Shown here: one piece after another, positions 22,686-34,209 of the stretch
Numbering within the stretch: position 1 is the stretch's first letter
Layout of the letters: every line of letters starts with the position of its first letter
NCBI GenBank assembly: GCA_037126765.1
Contig: JBBCBC010000033.1
Span: 13,220,085 to 13,284,084 of the forward strand
Source: Stenogyne calaminthoides
Lineage: Eukaryota > Streptophyta > Magnoliopsida > Lamiales > Lamiaceae
Length of the DNA stretch: 64,000 bases
Direction: 5' to 3'
Made by a program: the position numbers and the translations under genes
The notes under the pieces: generated by a model
Database searches by the model: none
What the model saw: the letters and a program-made list of their open reading frames with translations, nothing else
Told to the model about the DNA's origin: nothing

Positions 22686-23367
22686 CCTATTTTATTTACG
22701 GGTACATTTTTTAAAATAATTAATTATTCAAATGATGAAAAAGAATGACATTGAAAAGCCCTATTCCAATCGAATTCTATTGCTATTATTTTATAATTTT
22801 ATGATTAAATTTTAATATACAAAATTTTATAGATGTTACAATTATTTTACAATTGACAATGTGTTTGGAGAATAATATTTGAATTGTAAAAAAAATAACA
22901 AGAGTAAATATTATGTTTTAGATTATTAAAAAAAGAATAAAAACTAATTTAAAGCCCGCAGCATAGACTAAATCATATTTAAGTATGAGGTTACGTGCTC
23001 AAATCCTTTTTTAGGCTTAATTAATTTTTCTTTTAGAGAATTTTACTTTGTAAAATCAGGCAGAACTGGGCTTTCATATTTTTTTAAATTTTAATTTTGT
23101 AAAACTAGGCACAAAATCCTGCCAATTTATTTATCGAATTATAGAAAAATATCCAAAAATTTATATTATTAATTTTTTTTAATATTATTACTTATTTGAG
23201 TATTTTTTACTGCAGTCACGGTGTCGTACTGACTGTTAATATGTCCCCGTCTGAAATTGACACATGTCGTCGCACTATGTCGTACTAACTTGATATTCTA
23301 AATTATTTTTTAAATTTTATTTTATTTACTATTTTATCTTTTTTTTTAAAAATCAAATTAATAAATA
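22686..23367. other. AT-rich intergenic DNA, no recognised genes
   Basis: Only short frames are present. Nothing beyond low-complexity A/T tracts was recognised. Confidence 0.4.
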
Positions 23368-23617
23368 CTCTCTCTTCTCACTATAAGTTTCTCACTTTAT
23401 TTTTTAGTACGTCCTACTGTAAGTTTCCCATTTCATAAATAGAAAAAAGTAATTTCATTATTTATACCTTGCTTTTCACAAAATATTATAAAAATGTCAC
23501 CCATTATTTCGCTCATTATTCTACATATTTTTTTTCCTCTCTCACATTATTCAAAATTGCCCTTCATTTTTATTATTTTATTATTAAAATGGAAAAGTTA
23601 TAAAGGGATGGAGAGAG
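23368..23617. mobile_element. Stowaway-like MITE (250 bp)
   Basis: Left end CTCTCTCTTCTCACTATAAG and reverse-complemented right end CTCTCTCCATCCCTTTATAA are imperfect inverted repeats. TA flanks at 23366-23367 and 23618-23619 fit a Tc1/mariner target. Confidence 0.65.
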
Positions 23618-23876
23618 TAACATATTAATTCTAATTTTTTCTTTCTTAATAACTAACAAATTAAACCTTAAAAAAACTCATAATATACAATTTCAATTCA
23701 TGCAATTTGATACAAGAAATATTTATTTAACGCAATTCAATACGCAAATTATTTTTCAAACTTCTACAGAATTGGGGTCCAAGAGAAGGGTCCTTATTGT
23801 TGGGCCCCTACCACCAATTACTTAAGGGATGCTTAGTCTGGGGTTTTAACGTATACACGAATTTTCATGTGAAAAT

Positions 23877-24890
23877 TGTTAGGGTTATACTGACAGTATG
23901 TCTTTATTTTGTATAACATATTGAATTTTGAGCTTATTTACTGAGAATAATTTTTTTATCACTATTGCTTTAAATATTATGAATGTTATTTATTTATTTC
24001 AAACCGTTCAATGTTAGTACAAGTTACATTGTAGATAATGTAGTGATACCAGATCATAGAAGATCACATTATCAATTCCTTGTAAATAAATACAAATTCA
24101 CAACCTAGATGGAATTCAACAATCGATTCGTAAAAGTTGAATGTAAGACTCAGATTGATTTGTCTTAACCAATAGGTTACACTAGTGCATGATGATGCGC
24201 TGAAACGGACCTACTGAGACGTAATTCTTTCGTACTGACTGGCGGGATGAAGAGTTAAACCTTAGTGGTTGTTGATTTCTAAATGTCTGCCCCTTAAATA
24301 GGATTGCATGTAATTAATATTTATTGCTTTGATATATGTTGGGTAGAGAATCGGGAAGATTCAATACTTTTTATTTTGAGCAATATTATTAGTTACATGA
24401 CAATTGCTAAGATTTAATACAAAGAAACATGTGCTTGGATAGTCTTGTATGATTAGTCCCCTCGGTGGGCACAAAAGTTTTATCATACCAAATCATGCAT
24501 GTGAATTAAGTTTCGGTATGTATAATAATGTTGAGTTATCCTTAATCCAAGGAAAAAAATATTAATTAATTTAAAGCATTCAGCAGCTTAATTAATTAAT
24601 GGACAAAAGAATATTAAACACGGAAAATAATAACCGGGAGCCATATAATCGTAATATGGATTAAGATGGATAGAGCAATATTAATTTTATAATGGAATAA
24701 ATTAATATTACTGGGTTGAATAATATTGTGGCTTAATATTGTAATTCAGATCCCATTGGGAGGTCTAATCTTAATTCTTCTGAATGACCCCTAAGTAGCC
24801 CAATATAAGTTCATTAATAAAAATGTGATTAAAATAAAAGAAATAATTTTGTTGCCCAAATTATTTATTTTTTCAAAAATAAAGAAAAAA
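23877..24890 (+). repeat. Family-B copia LTR, 5' part, plus orientation (inverted copy)
   Basis: It begins TGTTAGGGTTATACTGAC and matches the reverse complement of 27917-28930 along its whole length. It stops inside the LTR at an A-rich tract near 24890, leaving about 1014 of about 1690 bp. It is in inverted orientation to the full copy at 25272-28930. Confidence 0.8.
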
Positions 24891-25254
24891 TAAATAAACA
24901 ATTCATACAACGCCCGGTTCGGACCTCTGTCTTTAATTCCCATCGTCTTCGTCTTCGATCCGGTTACAATTCATTTTACAAATAAATAAATAAACCTAAA
25001 ATCTAGACTAGTGTATTACTTTGGAAAAATAAATAGTCTAATCTACCCGTAGATTTTCTCTCGGTAAAAATAAATTCGAACGAATCGAATTAAAAATCAA
25101 ACATTCATACGCATGAAAATATTTTCATTAAATTACAGAGCCCGAAACCGAGGCTCTGATACCTGTAAAAAAGATCTAGTAATTCTACTATCCAATATCA
25201 AAATTAATGTACAACAATTTAAATTCCAATTTAAAGTACAGAGCCCGAAACTGA
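24891..25254 (-). other. Family-B 5' leader with a second PBS-like site
   Basis: Read on the minus strand this follows the family-B LTR and PBS, so it is the untranslated leader of a family-B element. It contains a repeat of the PBS region: CAGAGCCCGAAAC-GAGG-TCTGATACC occurs at about 25138-25163 and again at 25238-25265. No gag frame begins before the inverted LTR copy cuts it off. Confidence 0.6.
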
Positions 25255-25267
25255 GGTTCTGATACCA
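25255..25267 (-). promoter_or_regulatory. Primer binding site of family-B element
   Basis: On the minus strand it reads TGGTATCAGAACC, complementary to initiator tRNA-Met apart from one position. It sits a few bases past the LTR end. A near copy, GGTATCAGAGCC, lies about 100 bp further in, at 25152-25163. Confidence 0.8.
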
Positions 25268-25271
25268 GTTC

Positions 25272-28200
25272 TTGGGGAACTATTTGCCCGGATCTATTCG
25301 GGATGTATTTTAAATACGAATTTCAATAAATAATTATCAACATCATGATTTAACAAATTAAATCAAATATTAAAAGCCAACAACAAACATACATGTAGAC
25401 AAATAAATTAATACACGTCAACCCTAAACATGCGAAACTAAGGGTTTAACGAATGATAACTTTGGAGAGACAACTGTTGAAAATACGAACACAATCAATC
25501 GATCAACCCAAACGCCTTCCCAAGTATTCCCAAAGTCTTTGCTCGTTGATTCGGTGGGAAATCCTCACGAACAATTAAATTTTTAGTTTTTTTTTTGTTG
25601 CACCACCTTTGTGGATTTCTAATTCTTCCAAGCTTGGAATTATGTTGGGGATAAAAAAACCATCCCCTATTTATTATAAAGGGTGGTCGAAAATTTTCGG
25701 CCAAAAAATAAGATATGGAAAGATCTTTACTTCTTCTCCAAGAAGTAATCTTGAATATATATAATATATTCTCTTTTTCATAAATAATTTATGTTTATCC
25801 CGGTGCAAACGAGTCTTACACGTGTATGGGGGGGGGGAATACACGTGTTCAGTGTTTTTAAAACTTTTTTCATCGAGGTCACTTGGGTCGATAATCTCAA
25901 GATTCGGTTCGAGAAGCTACGATCGCTCTCGAGTCAAAGTCTCATCGAGATGTTGATCCCGAAGCCGCTTTTAGAAACCTCGATATAATCCCAACCGAGT
26001 CCCGAGTGTCGAGATCCCGAAGTTTCTTGGATCGAGATAACTAACTTCGCGAACCCTCGGAAGAATACGTTCGGTTTGGTAACTATTTGTTCTAGCTACC
26101 CGGTTCCAGCGGAATGGTTGGCCCTTAGTTTATACTGCGTTTTAAGCTTTGCGTAAAACCTTCCCTTTATGAAATAGTGATTAGGTTTGTGATTCACTTA
26201 TGCAACTTCATTGGATTGATTCCAATGAATATCGATGAAAAGTATGCTTTCAAAAACAAGTCAATGCAACAGATAAGCCATGAGATAAGGAAAGCAATAA
26301 AGAACACAACAATTATAGTGGTTCGGAGACTCAAGCTCCTACGCCCACTCTCTCCGGACTCTTGAGAGAAATTCACTATCAACTTCGAGCTTTCGACTAC
26401 CTCGTAGTTTACTTACTCAACTCGCCCCGAGTTTTTCGACTACTCCACGTAGTTTACTTACTCAACCCGACCTTGAGCTTTCTGACTACCTCCGTAGTTT
26501 ACTTACTCAATCACACACAAGCTTTCAGACTACCCCTGTAGCTTACTAACTTCTCCTCTAGAGTTTTTTGACTACTCCGCGTAGTTTACTAACTCTTTAC
26601 AACACTTCTCACCAACAAACACACTCCAACTACCTTCACAAGGGTTTGGGGTTTCTTGGTTGGTTTCAACTAGGATGAGATATCCTTTACAATGAAGCAC
26701 AATGCAAAGGGTTAGGATATCTCGACTAAGCTTTGGATAATTCTTATCAAGCTAGGCTTAGTATAGTGAGCTCTCTTCAATATTGAAGCACTTGGGAAAT
26801 TCTAAGTTTTTCGAGTGCTTTTTAACTTTTACAAGAATAGGCTTGAGCTCTTAAGTTTATGTATAAATTTCCCGTAACCTTACAATGTAGAGGGTCACCA
26901 GTATTTATAGGCATACACCAAGGTCACTCTTGAAAACTATCCGTTGGAGAGACAGCTTCGTGAGTTCCCTCTTGTGGTGTGTGAAACGGCTATATTTAGG
27001 GTTTGAAACTCCCTAACACTTCCCAGCAATAGCCTTCCATGTAACCGGTCTTCACTTTTTGCAGTCTGGAACTTTTGTACATCTGACATCCTTTTTCAGA
27101 GACCTGTCACTGTCAGTGTCAGTATGGTACAGTGTTGTCTTCCTCTTTTTGACTTTTGTCTCTAGTTAAAGGTAAACACCTTCAACGGCTCTTTTTGGTT
27201 ACAAACTCTGAGTTTGATATAACCTTAACAACACTTTTGACTTAGTTCCTTTTGTCTGCATTTGAATGTCTTGGCGGATATCTAACTTTCTAAGGAATCG
27301 CGATCTTACCGATGTGCATCCTTCCGGATAGATATATTCAGTGCCTCGGAACATTCAGGTTCATACTGAGCATTCAGTACCTTCATCGATTCTTCAAGAA
27401 TTATCGTGCCTTCAGTATCCTTGATCTTTAGTTTCTCGGTCTTGATCTTTTTGTCTTGAGTCTTACGAGTCTTGAGTCTTCTCGAGTCTTGTGGTCTTCG
27501 AATCTTTGTAATTTTTCTTGGTCGATGTCTTTGAGTCTTTCGCCGAAGTCTTGATTTACTCAAGATCCTCACCGAGTCTTCAAGAACTATCTGAACTATA
27601 TCTCACGACTATACATTCTGGCAGATAACATCCTGAATATTCTAAAAACTGAATCCTGACTCAACTATCAAGATCATTCTGAACATATCATACTCAGGGG
27701 TTTTGGGATCTAATCAAAATCATAAATCTTTATTAAAATTCATCTCCCAACAATTTCCAAAAAATCTTCCTCCTTATTTTTTTTCTTAATTTTCAAAAAT
27801 TCCAAAATCAAAAGTCAAAGTCAAAGAATCATATGAATTTATGAGATAATCTTGTTTTTCCAAGAAAACTTATCTTCTTGCCATAACATCTTTTCAAGAG
27901 ATCTTCTCCTTCCTTTTTCTTTATTTTTTAAAAAATAAATAATTTGGGCAACAAAATTATTTCTTTTATTTTAATCACATTTTTATTAATGGACTTATAT
28001 TGGGCTACTTAGGGGGCATTTAGAAGAATTAAGATTGGACCTCCCAATGGACTCTGAATTACAATATAGAGCCACCACATTATTCAGCCCATTAATATTA
28101 ATTTATTCCACTATAAAATTAATATTGCACTATCCATCTTAACCCATATTACGATTATATGGCTATCGGTTATTATTTCCCGTGTTTAAGATTCTTTTGT

Positions 28201-28930
28201 CCATTAATTAATTAAGCTATTGAATGTTTTAAATTAATTAATATATTTTTCCTTGGAGTAAGGACAACTCAACATTATTATCCATATCGGAACTTAATCC
28301 ACATGCATGATTTTGTATGATAAAACTTCTTAGACCACCAAGAGGACTAATCATACAAGACTCTCCAAACACACGTTTCTCTGTATTAAAACTTAGCAAT
28401 TGTAATGTAACTAATAATATTGCCCAAAATACAAAGTATTGAATCTTCCCGATTCTCTACCCAACATAAATCAAAGCAATAAATATTAATTACATACAAT
28501 CCTATTTAAGGGACATAGATTTAGAAATCAACAACCACTGAGGTGTTATTCTTCATTCCGTCAGTCAGTATGGAAGAATTACCTCTCTATAGGTCCGCTT
28601 TAGCTCATCATCATGCACTAGTGTAATCTCTTGGTCAAGACAAGTCAATTTAAGCCTTACACTTTGACCTTTACCAATGGATTGTTCAATTCAATCTAAG
28701 TTGTGAATTTATACTTATTTACAAGGAACTGATAATGTGATCTTCTGTGATCTGGTATCACCACATTATCTACAATGTAACTTATACTAACATTGAACGG
28801 TTTGTAATAAAAAAATAACATTCATAATATTTAATGTAATAGTGATAAAAGATTTACTCTCAGTAAATAAGCTCAAGATTCAGTTTGTGATACAAAGTAA
28901 AAGCATACTTGCCAGTATAACACCCTAACA
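25272..28930 (-). repeat. Family-B copia LTR (about 1.69 kb) split by a nested solo LTR
   Basis: On the minus strand it starts TGTTAGGGTGTTATACTGG at 28930, is interrupted at 27752-25792 by a family-A LTR, and resumes to a PBS-proximal end near 25272. A TATA-like TTTATAATAAATAGGGG lies near 25685-25665. Upstream (28931 onward) is RNase H coding sequence with an AGTGGGATAT purine tract; downstream is a PBS. One LTR is therefore preceded by a 3' pol end and followed by a 5' leader. The exact inner end is uncertain by a few bases. Confidence 0.8.
25792..27752 (-). mobile_element. Solo LTR of family A nested in family-B LTR (1961 bp)
   Basis: The ends TGTTTATCCCGG and CATCTCCCAACA match the family-A LTR at 9114-11150, as does the whole length. 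Flanking pentamers are ATTTA (25787-25791) and ATTTC (27753-27757), an imperfect 5-bp target duplication. Sequence on both sides is continuous family-B LTR. No PBS or polypurine tract adjoins, so it is a solo LTR left by LTR-LTR recombination. It retains the TATA-like box near 26910 and the minisatellite. Confidence 0.85.
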
Positions 28931-29018
28931 ATATCCCACTTATACTCAAAATCTACTTTTAAGTATACTACAACACGTCCCATGTCCTACATGTTCCTAA
29001 TATCTCTCCCACTTATAC

Positions 29019-30250
29019 TCAAAATAGATTAGCAATCCACTTGACACCCATTCCTTCCACATGTTGCTCGAATGTACTATAAGATAGACCCTTTTTGAAG
29101 GGATCAACTAGTTTGTCCGTCGATGCAATCTTTTCCACCTCTATATCTCCTCTCTTAACGATTTCTCGTATAAGATGGTATTTTCTTTCAATGTGTTTGC
29201 TGGTCTTATGGGCTTTTGGTTCCCTTGAATTTGCAACTGCCCCAACATTATCATAATAGACAGTAATAGTGCTGGGAAAATTCGAAACTACCTCAAAGTC
29301 CACTAAGAAGTTCTTCAGCCAAACCGTTTCTTTTGCTGCTTCACAAGTAGCTACATATTCGGCTTCCGTGGTAGAATCAGCGATGCATTTATGCTTAACG
29401 CTTCTCCATGTCACAGTTGTACCTCCCAGACAGAACACACTGCCTAAGGTAGATTTTTTGGAATCTAAGTCTGATTGGAAATCTGAGTCCGTGTAGCCCA
29501 CGAGGATTAAACTGTCTGACTGATAAACCAACATTCTATCTCGATTTCTCTTTAGATACTTCAAAATTTTTTTAACTGCAGTCCAATGGTCTTTCTTTAG
29601 GTCACTCTAATATCTTGCTACCATGCCCATGGCAAAGCAAATATCTGGTCTCGTACACAACATTGCATACATAAGGCTTCCAACTGCCGACGCATAATGA
29701 ATGTCTTTCATGTCATCTATCCCTTTCTATGTCTTAGGACACATTTCCTTGGATAGATGGATTCCATGTCTGAAAGGTACAAAACCTTTCTTGGAATCTT
29801 GCATGTTGAACTGTTTTAAAATAGTATCTATGTATGAAGTTTGAGATAAGCATATCATCCTTTTCTGGCAATCTCGAGTAATCTTCATATCAAACTGATT
29901 TCACAACCATATCCTTGCGTCTGATAACACCTTTACATTGTTCCCAATGAGCAAAATGTCATCTACGTATAGTACTAAGAATACCAAGGCAGTTCCGTCA
30001 CACTTCTTATACACACAACTCTCGAACTCGTTTTGATCGAATTCATAGGATTTTATCACATGATCAAAACATTAGTTCGAAGCTCGCAATGCTTGCTTAA
30101 GTCCATATATAGACCATTTAAGTTTGTATACAAGGTGTTCTTGGCCTTTTGCAATGAAGCCTTCGGGTTGACGCATATATATTTCTACTTTAAGACTTCC
30201 GTTAAGGAAAGCTATCTTGACATCCATTTGCCAAATCTTAAAAATTTAGA
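29019..30250 (-). pseudogene. Family-B copia reverse transcriptase and RNase H, 5' truncated
   Basis: On the minus strand, sequence from 30250 reads WQMDVKIAFLNGSL, the RT core with catalytic Asp, then a YGLKQA-like stretch. LYVDDILLIGN follows, with YVDD at 29970-29959. SAVGSLMYAM and TRPDI come next, then RNase H in one open frame at 29564-29019 (YTDSDFQSDLDSKKS, STTEAEYVA, SKHIERKYH). At least four in-frame stops or frame breaks lie in the RT part. The N-terminal half of RT, integrase, protease and gag are missing, because the 65-bp satellite begins at about 30281. The wording of this RT differs from family A, so it is another copia lineage (Tork/TAR-like by impression). The family-B LTR lies directly downstream. 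Confidence 0.85.
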
Positions 30251-30280
30251 TGAGCATCTATAAAAAAGAGAATAGGGATA

Positions 30281-30617
30281 GTAGTGATACCGATTACGAT
30301 AGTCAACTAATACCTTTGGATGTGTTTGCGAGAAACGACATTCCATTAGTGATACCGATTACAATAGTTAACTAATACCTTTGGATGTGTTACCAGAGAC
30401 CATCTACCATTAGTGATACCGATTACAATAGTCAACTAATACCTTTGGATGTGTTTATGAGAAACGACATTCCATTAGTTATATCGATTACCATAGTCAT
30501 CTAATACCTTTGGTTGTGTATACGAGAGACCATCTATCATTAGTGATACCAATTACAATAGTCGAATAATACCTTTGGATGTGTTTTCGAGAGATGACAT
30601 TCCATTAGTGATACTGA
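30281..30617 (+). repeat. 65-bp satellite array, left tract
   Basis: About five units of the same satellite as 34210-53291 adjoin the RT pseudogene. The tract ends GTGATACTGA at the family-C LTR. Confidence 0.9.
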
Positions 30618-32295
30618 TGGTCCCGGTGGAAAACCCATTTTATGCGGAATAAATCATGAAATGCATATAAAAACAGGGGTGAGGGTAAGGTGATTCCAAA
30701 TTTTTGCGTTTTAAGCTCATGTGTTGTGTTTTGCTTATAATCGAATGCATATGACAATATAAGAACATAAAGCAATAAAGAACAAAACAAAGTATAGTGG
30801 TTCGGAGACTCAAGCTCCTACATCCACTCTCCCTATTCCTAGGGAAATTCCTTCCAACTGGACTTATCACCCTCTTGGGTTCGCCTCGGGACTTATCACC
30901 CTCCACGGGATTGCCTATAGATGTTTACCGAGTTCACACTCCATCGGGACTTATCACCCTCACTCGGGATTGCCTACCCTCCCTTTCGGGATTGCTAGAT
31001 GTTTACCGAGTTCACACTCACCTACAAACTTAACCGACTGATTTGGGTAAGGTTTGTTTGGTTTCCAACTAGGTTGAGATTTTCCCTTACATTTGTTTAG
31101 CCTCAATGCTAAGGTTGGGAAAATCTCTCTAATCTTAGGATACATCGTGGGTTGCTTAGATTGGGTTCTAGAACACTCTTGAACATATTTGTATATCTAC
31201 AGACTTGTGTTCTAGGGTGGGAATGCTTTGGGTATAACTCTCTTTGGCTCTGAAGCATCTCGTCTTTATAATCTCCATGCATCCACACATTAGAATGATG
31301 AAAGACCTTGTATTTATAGTGTGGATTTGAATGTTACCGTTGGAGAGAATCACATTCAAATCCATACTATTCTTGTAAGTACAACAGCTTCTTCAGGCTG
31401 GTTGTCTTCCTCTCATTAGTCCACGTCGGTGATTTTAACGGTATATTCCTCAGATTCCTCGCCTTGGAATCATTCAGGATTCTCGAGTCTCGGTGTCTTG
31501 AGACATCTTGAGTCTTGATTCTCTCGAGTCTCGATTTCTCATCCGAGCCTCGGGATACTTGATTGATAGACTTCTCTAGTCGGACCTTATGCGATTAGAC
31601 ATCTTGACACTCGGTGACTTGAGTTCATTCTCTAATTCGAGACATCGACCTTAGTCACTTTGACTACCTATCGATTTCTTCTTTGCGATCGATCATTTCT
31701 TTAGTGATCGGATCAACACATCTTCAAATCAACATCTCGGGAAGGCATCAGTCGATTACATTAGGTTTAGCATATCGGTTTACAATAGTCGATCTCAATC
31801 ACGTCGATCTTGATCATCCGCTCATCTTCATATCGATCTCGATCGTCGATCTCTCGGTCTCATCTGCTCCTTTTACGATCTGCAACCTTCTCTTACGACC
31901 TTCGGTCGGTTTCTTTTTTTATCGACATGCGCTCTTCCGATCACCATATCATTTCATTTATTCTTCCGATCATCGATCAAATCTGCTCTAGTCATCGATC
32001 TTACGATCGATTGCTTAGCTTTTCTTCTCTTACGATTTTGCACGGCTCATCCGTTAACTCGGAACTCATCTAAACTCGATCTCGATCATTCTCGATCTCG
32101 ATCATTCTCGATCTCGATCATTGCTGACCCGATGTTACATAATAAATCGATCTCGATCATCTAATCGTACGATTTCGTGAGTTTCCCCTCAATTTGTTCT
32201 TTCGTTCCCCCTCAACTTGTTATCTGTAGATTAGCTTCAAAAACACAAGTTGATAATGTTTTGGCATAATTCATCAAAATTAAAATATCCCAACA
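30618..32295 (-). repeat. Family-C copia LTR, copy 1 (1678 bp)
   Basis: Plus-strand ends are TGGTCCCGGTGGAAAACCC and ATATCCCAACA. On the minus strand it is preceded by the polypurine tract at 32309-32296, so it is the 3' LTR of the pair. It contains a TATA-like ACTATAAATAC near 31325-31310, a duplicated GGACTTATCACCCTC block at 30860-31020 and the conserved motif shared with families A and D near 30795-30830. Long GATCTCGATC-rich stretches lie at 31790-32160. Confidence 0.85.
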
Positions 32296-32433
32296 ATTTC
32301 CCCCTTTTTGATAATGACGCTAAAATATTAGAATATATGCATTTAAATAAACGGGTTTTCTTTTAAAAAGATCAGTTCAGGTGTTTACTTTGAAATTAGT
32401 GAACTTTAGAACTCCCGCTCTGATACCAATTTA
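32296..32433 (-). mobile_element. 138-bp internal region with only PBS and polypurine tract
   Basis: On the minus strand the PBS TGGTATCAGAGC (32428-32417) lies next to LTR copy 2. The polypurine tract AAAAAGGGGGAAAT (32309-32296) lies next to LTR copy 1. The DNA between them has no coding capacity. The LTR-PBS-PPT-LTR order makes this a complete but coding-free element, TRIM-like in logic though with far longer LTRs than usual TRIMs. Confidence 0.85.
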
Positions 32434-34209
32434 TGGTCCCGGTGGAAAACCCATTTTATGTGGAATAAATCATGAAATGCATATAAAAACAGGGGTGAGG
32501 GTAAGGTGATTCCAGATTTTTGCGTTTTAAGCTCATGTGTTGTGTTTTGCTTATAATCGAATGCATATGACAATATAAGAACATAAAGCAATAAAGAACA
32601 CAACAAAGTATAGTGGTTCGGAGACTCAAGCTCCTACATCCACTCTCTCGCATTCTAGGGAAATTCCTTCCAATGGACTTATCACCCTCTCGGGTTCGCC
32701 TCGGGACTTATCACCCTCCACGGGATTGCCCTCTGAGATGTTTCTGGGAGTTCACACTCCATCGAGACTTATCACCCTCACGGGATTGCCTACCCTCCCT
32801 TTCGGGATTGCTAGATGTTTCTGGGAGTTCACACTCACCTACAAACTTAACTAGGTGATTTGGGTAAGATTTGTTTGGTTTCAACTAGGTTGAGATTTTC
32901 CCTTACATTTGTTTTAGCCTCAATGCTAAGGTTGGGAAAATCTCTCTCTAAGCTTAGGATACATCGTTGGTTGCTTAGATTGGGTTCTAGAACACTCTTG
33001 AACATATTTGTATATCTCTGAGACTTGTGTTCTAGGGTGGGAATGCTTTGGGTATAACTCTCTTTGGCTCTGAAGCATCTCGTGCTATAATCTCCATGCA
33101 TCCACACATTAGAATGATGAAAGACCTTGTATTTATAGTGTGGATTTGAATTTTACCGTTGGAGAGAATAACATTCAAATCCATACTATTCTTGTAAGTA
33201 CAATGCCTTCTTCTTCAGGTGGTTGTCTTCCTCTCATTGGTCCACGTCGGTGATTCTAACCTTCTATATTCCTCAGATTCCTCGCCTTGGAATCATTCAG
33301 ATTCTCTCGAGTCTCGGTGTCTTCGAGAGACATCTTGAGTCTTGATTCTATCCGAGTCTCAGATTTCTCATCCGAGCCTCGGGTTTATCTGAGACCCTCG
33401 GGATACTTGATTCAAATGAGACTTCTCTTGGCGGACCTTATACGATCGAGCATCGACATTGACACTTTCGGTGACTTGAGTTCAGTTCTCGAATTCGGAC
33501 ATCGACCTTGACGTGTGTTTTGACTCGAGCTATCGATTTCTTCTTAGTGATATCGACGGTGATCGGATCAACACATCTTTGGATCAACATTTCGGGGAAG
33601 GCATCAGTGCGTACATTGGGTTTAGCATATCGGTTTAGCACATTCCATCGATCTCAATAAATTCAATCTTGATCTTGATCATCTGTTCATCTTCATATCG
33701 ATCTCGATCACGTCTAATCTCGATCCCCTTCTATTTGTAGCTCATTTTAAAATGTTTTTGGCATAACCTTCTAAAATACGATCTTGGATCAATGTTCTTT
33801 ACGATCGGCTTATATTCCACCATCTTCGATCACCATAGCAACAGCTTTGGATGTGTTTATTTAGAGACCATCATAGTTATAGTTACAATAACTAATACCT
33901 TTGGATCGATCTAGAGACGATTCCATTTGGATAAATTTAGCTTTTCTTCTCTTCGAGAGACCATTCCATGCAGCTCATTAGTTTTGTTTTCGAACTCATC
34001 TAACTCATCATATGATCTCGATCATTCTCATCTACAATACCGACCTCGCCCCGATCTTGATCGTTTGGAGAGAATCTAACGTCGATTTTAGTGAGTTCCC
34101 CCTCAATTTGTTCTTTCTATCCCCCTCAACTTGTTATTTGTAGATTAGCTTCAAAAACACAAGTTGATAATGTTTTGGCATAATTCATCAAAACTAAAAT
34201 ATCCCAATA
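32434..34209 (-). repeat. Family-C copia LTR, copy 2 (1776 bp) with satellite-like insert
   Basis: Aligned with copy 1 from TGGTCCCGG to the terminal CCCAATA (copy 1 CCCAACA). The first 1.2 kb match closely. Around 33835-33965 the LTR sequence is replaced by satellite-like phrases (CTTTGGATGTGTTTAT, AGAGACCATC, AACTAATACCTTTGGAT), then LTR sequence resumes. Flanks are satellite on the outer side. This is the 5' LTR of the pair. Confidence 0.75.

Noticed and set aside
26177..27572. Frames in the solo LTR, including a Lys/Arg-rich one
   Set aside because: They reflect TCTTGAGT-type repeats and LTR sequence, and are not conserved as frames in the copy at 9114-11150.
30605..33641. Multiple short frames on both strands in the family-C LTRs
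   Set aside because: They lie in LTRs, occur in both copies only as shadows of the conserved nucleotide sequence, and match no gag or pol domain.
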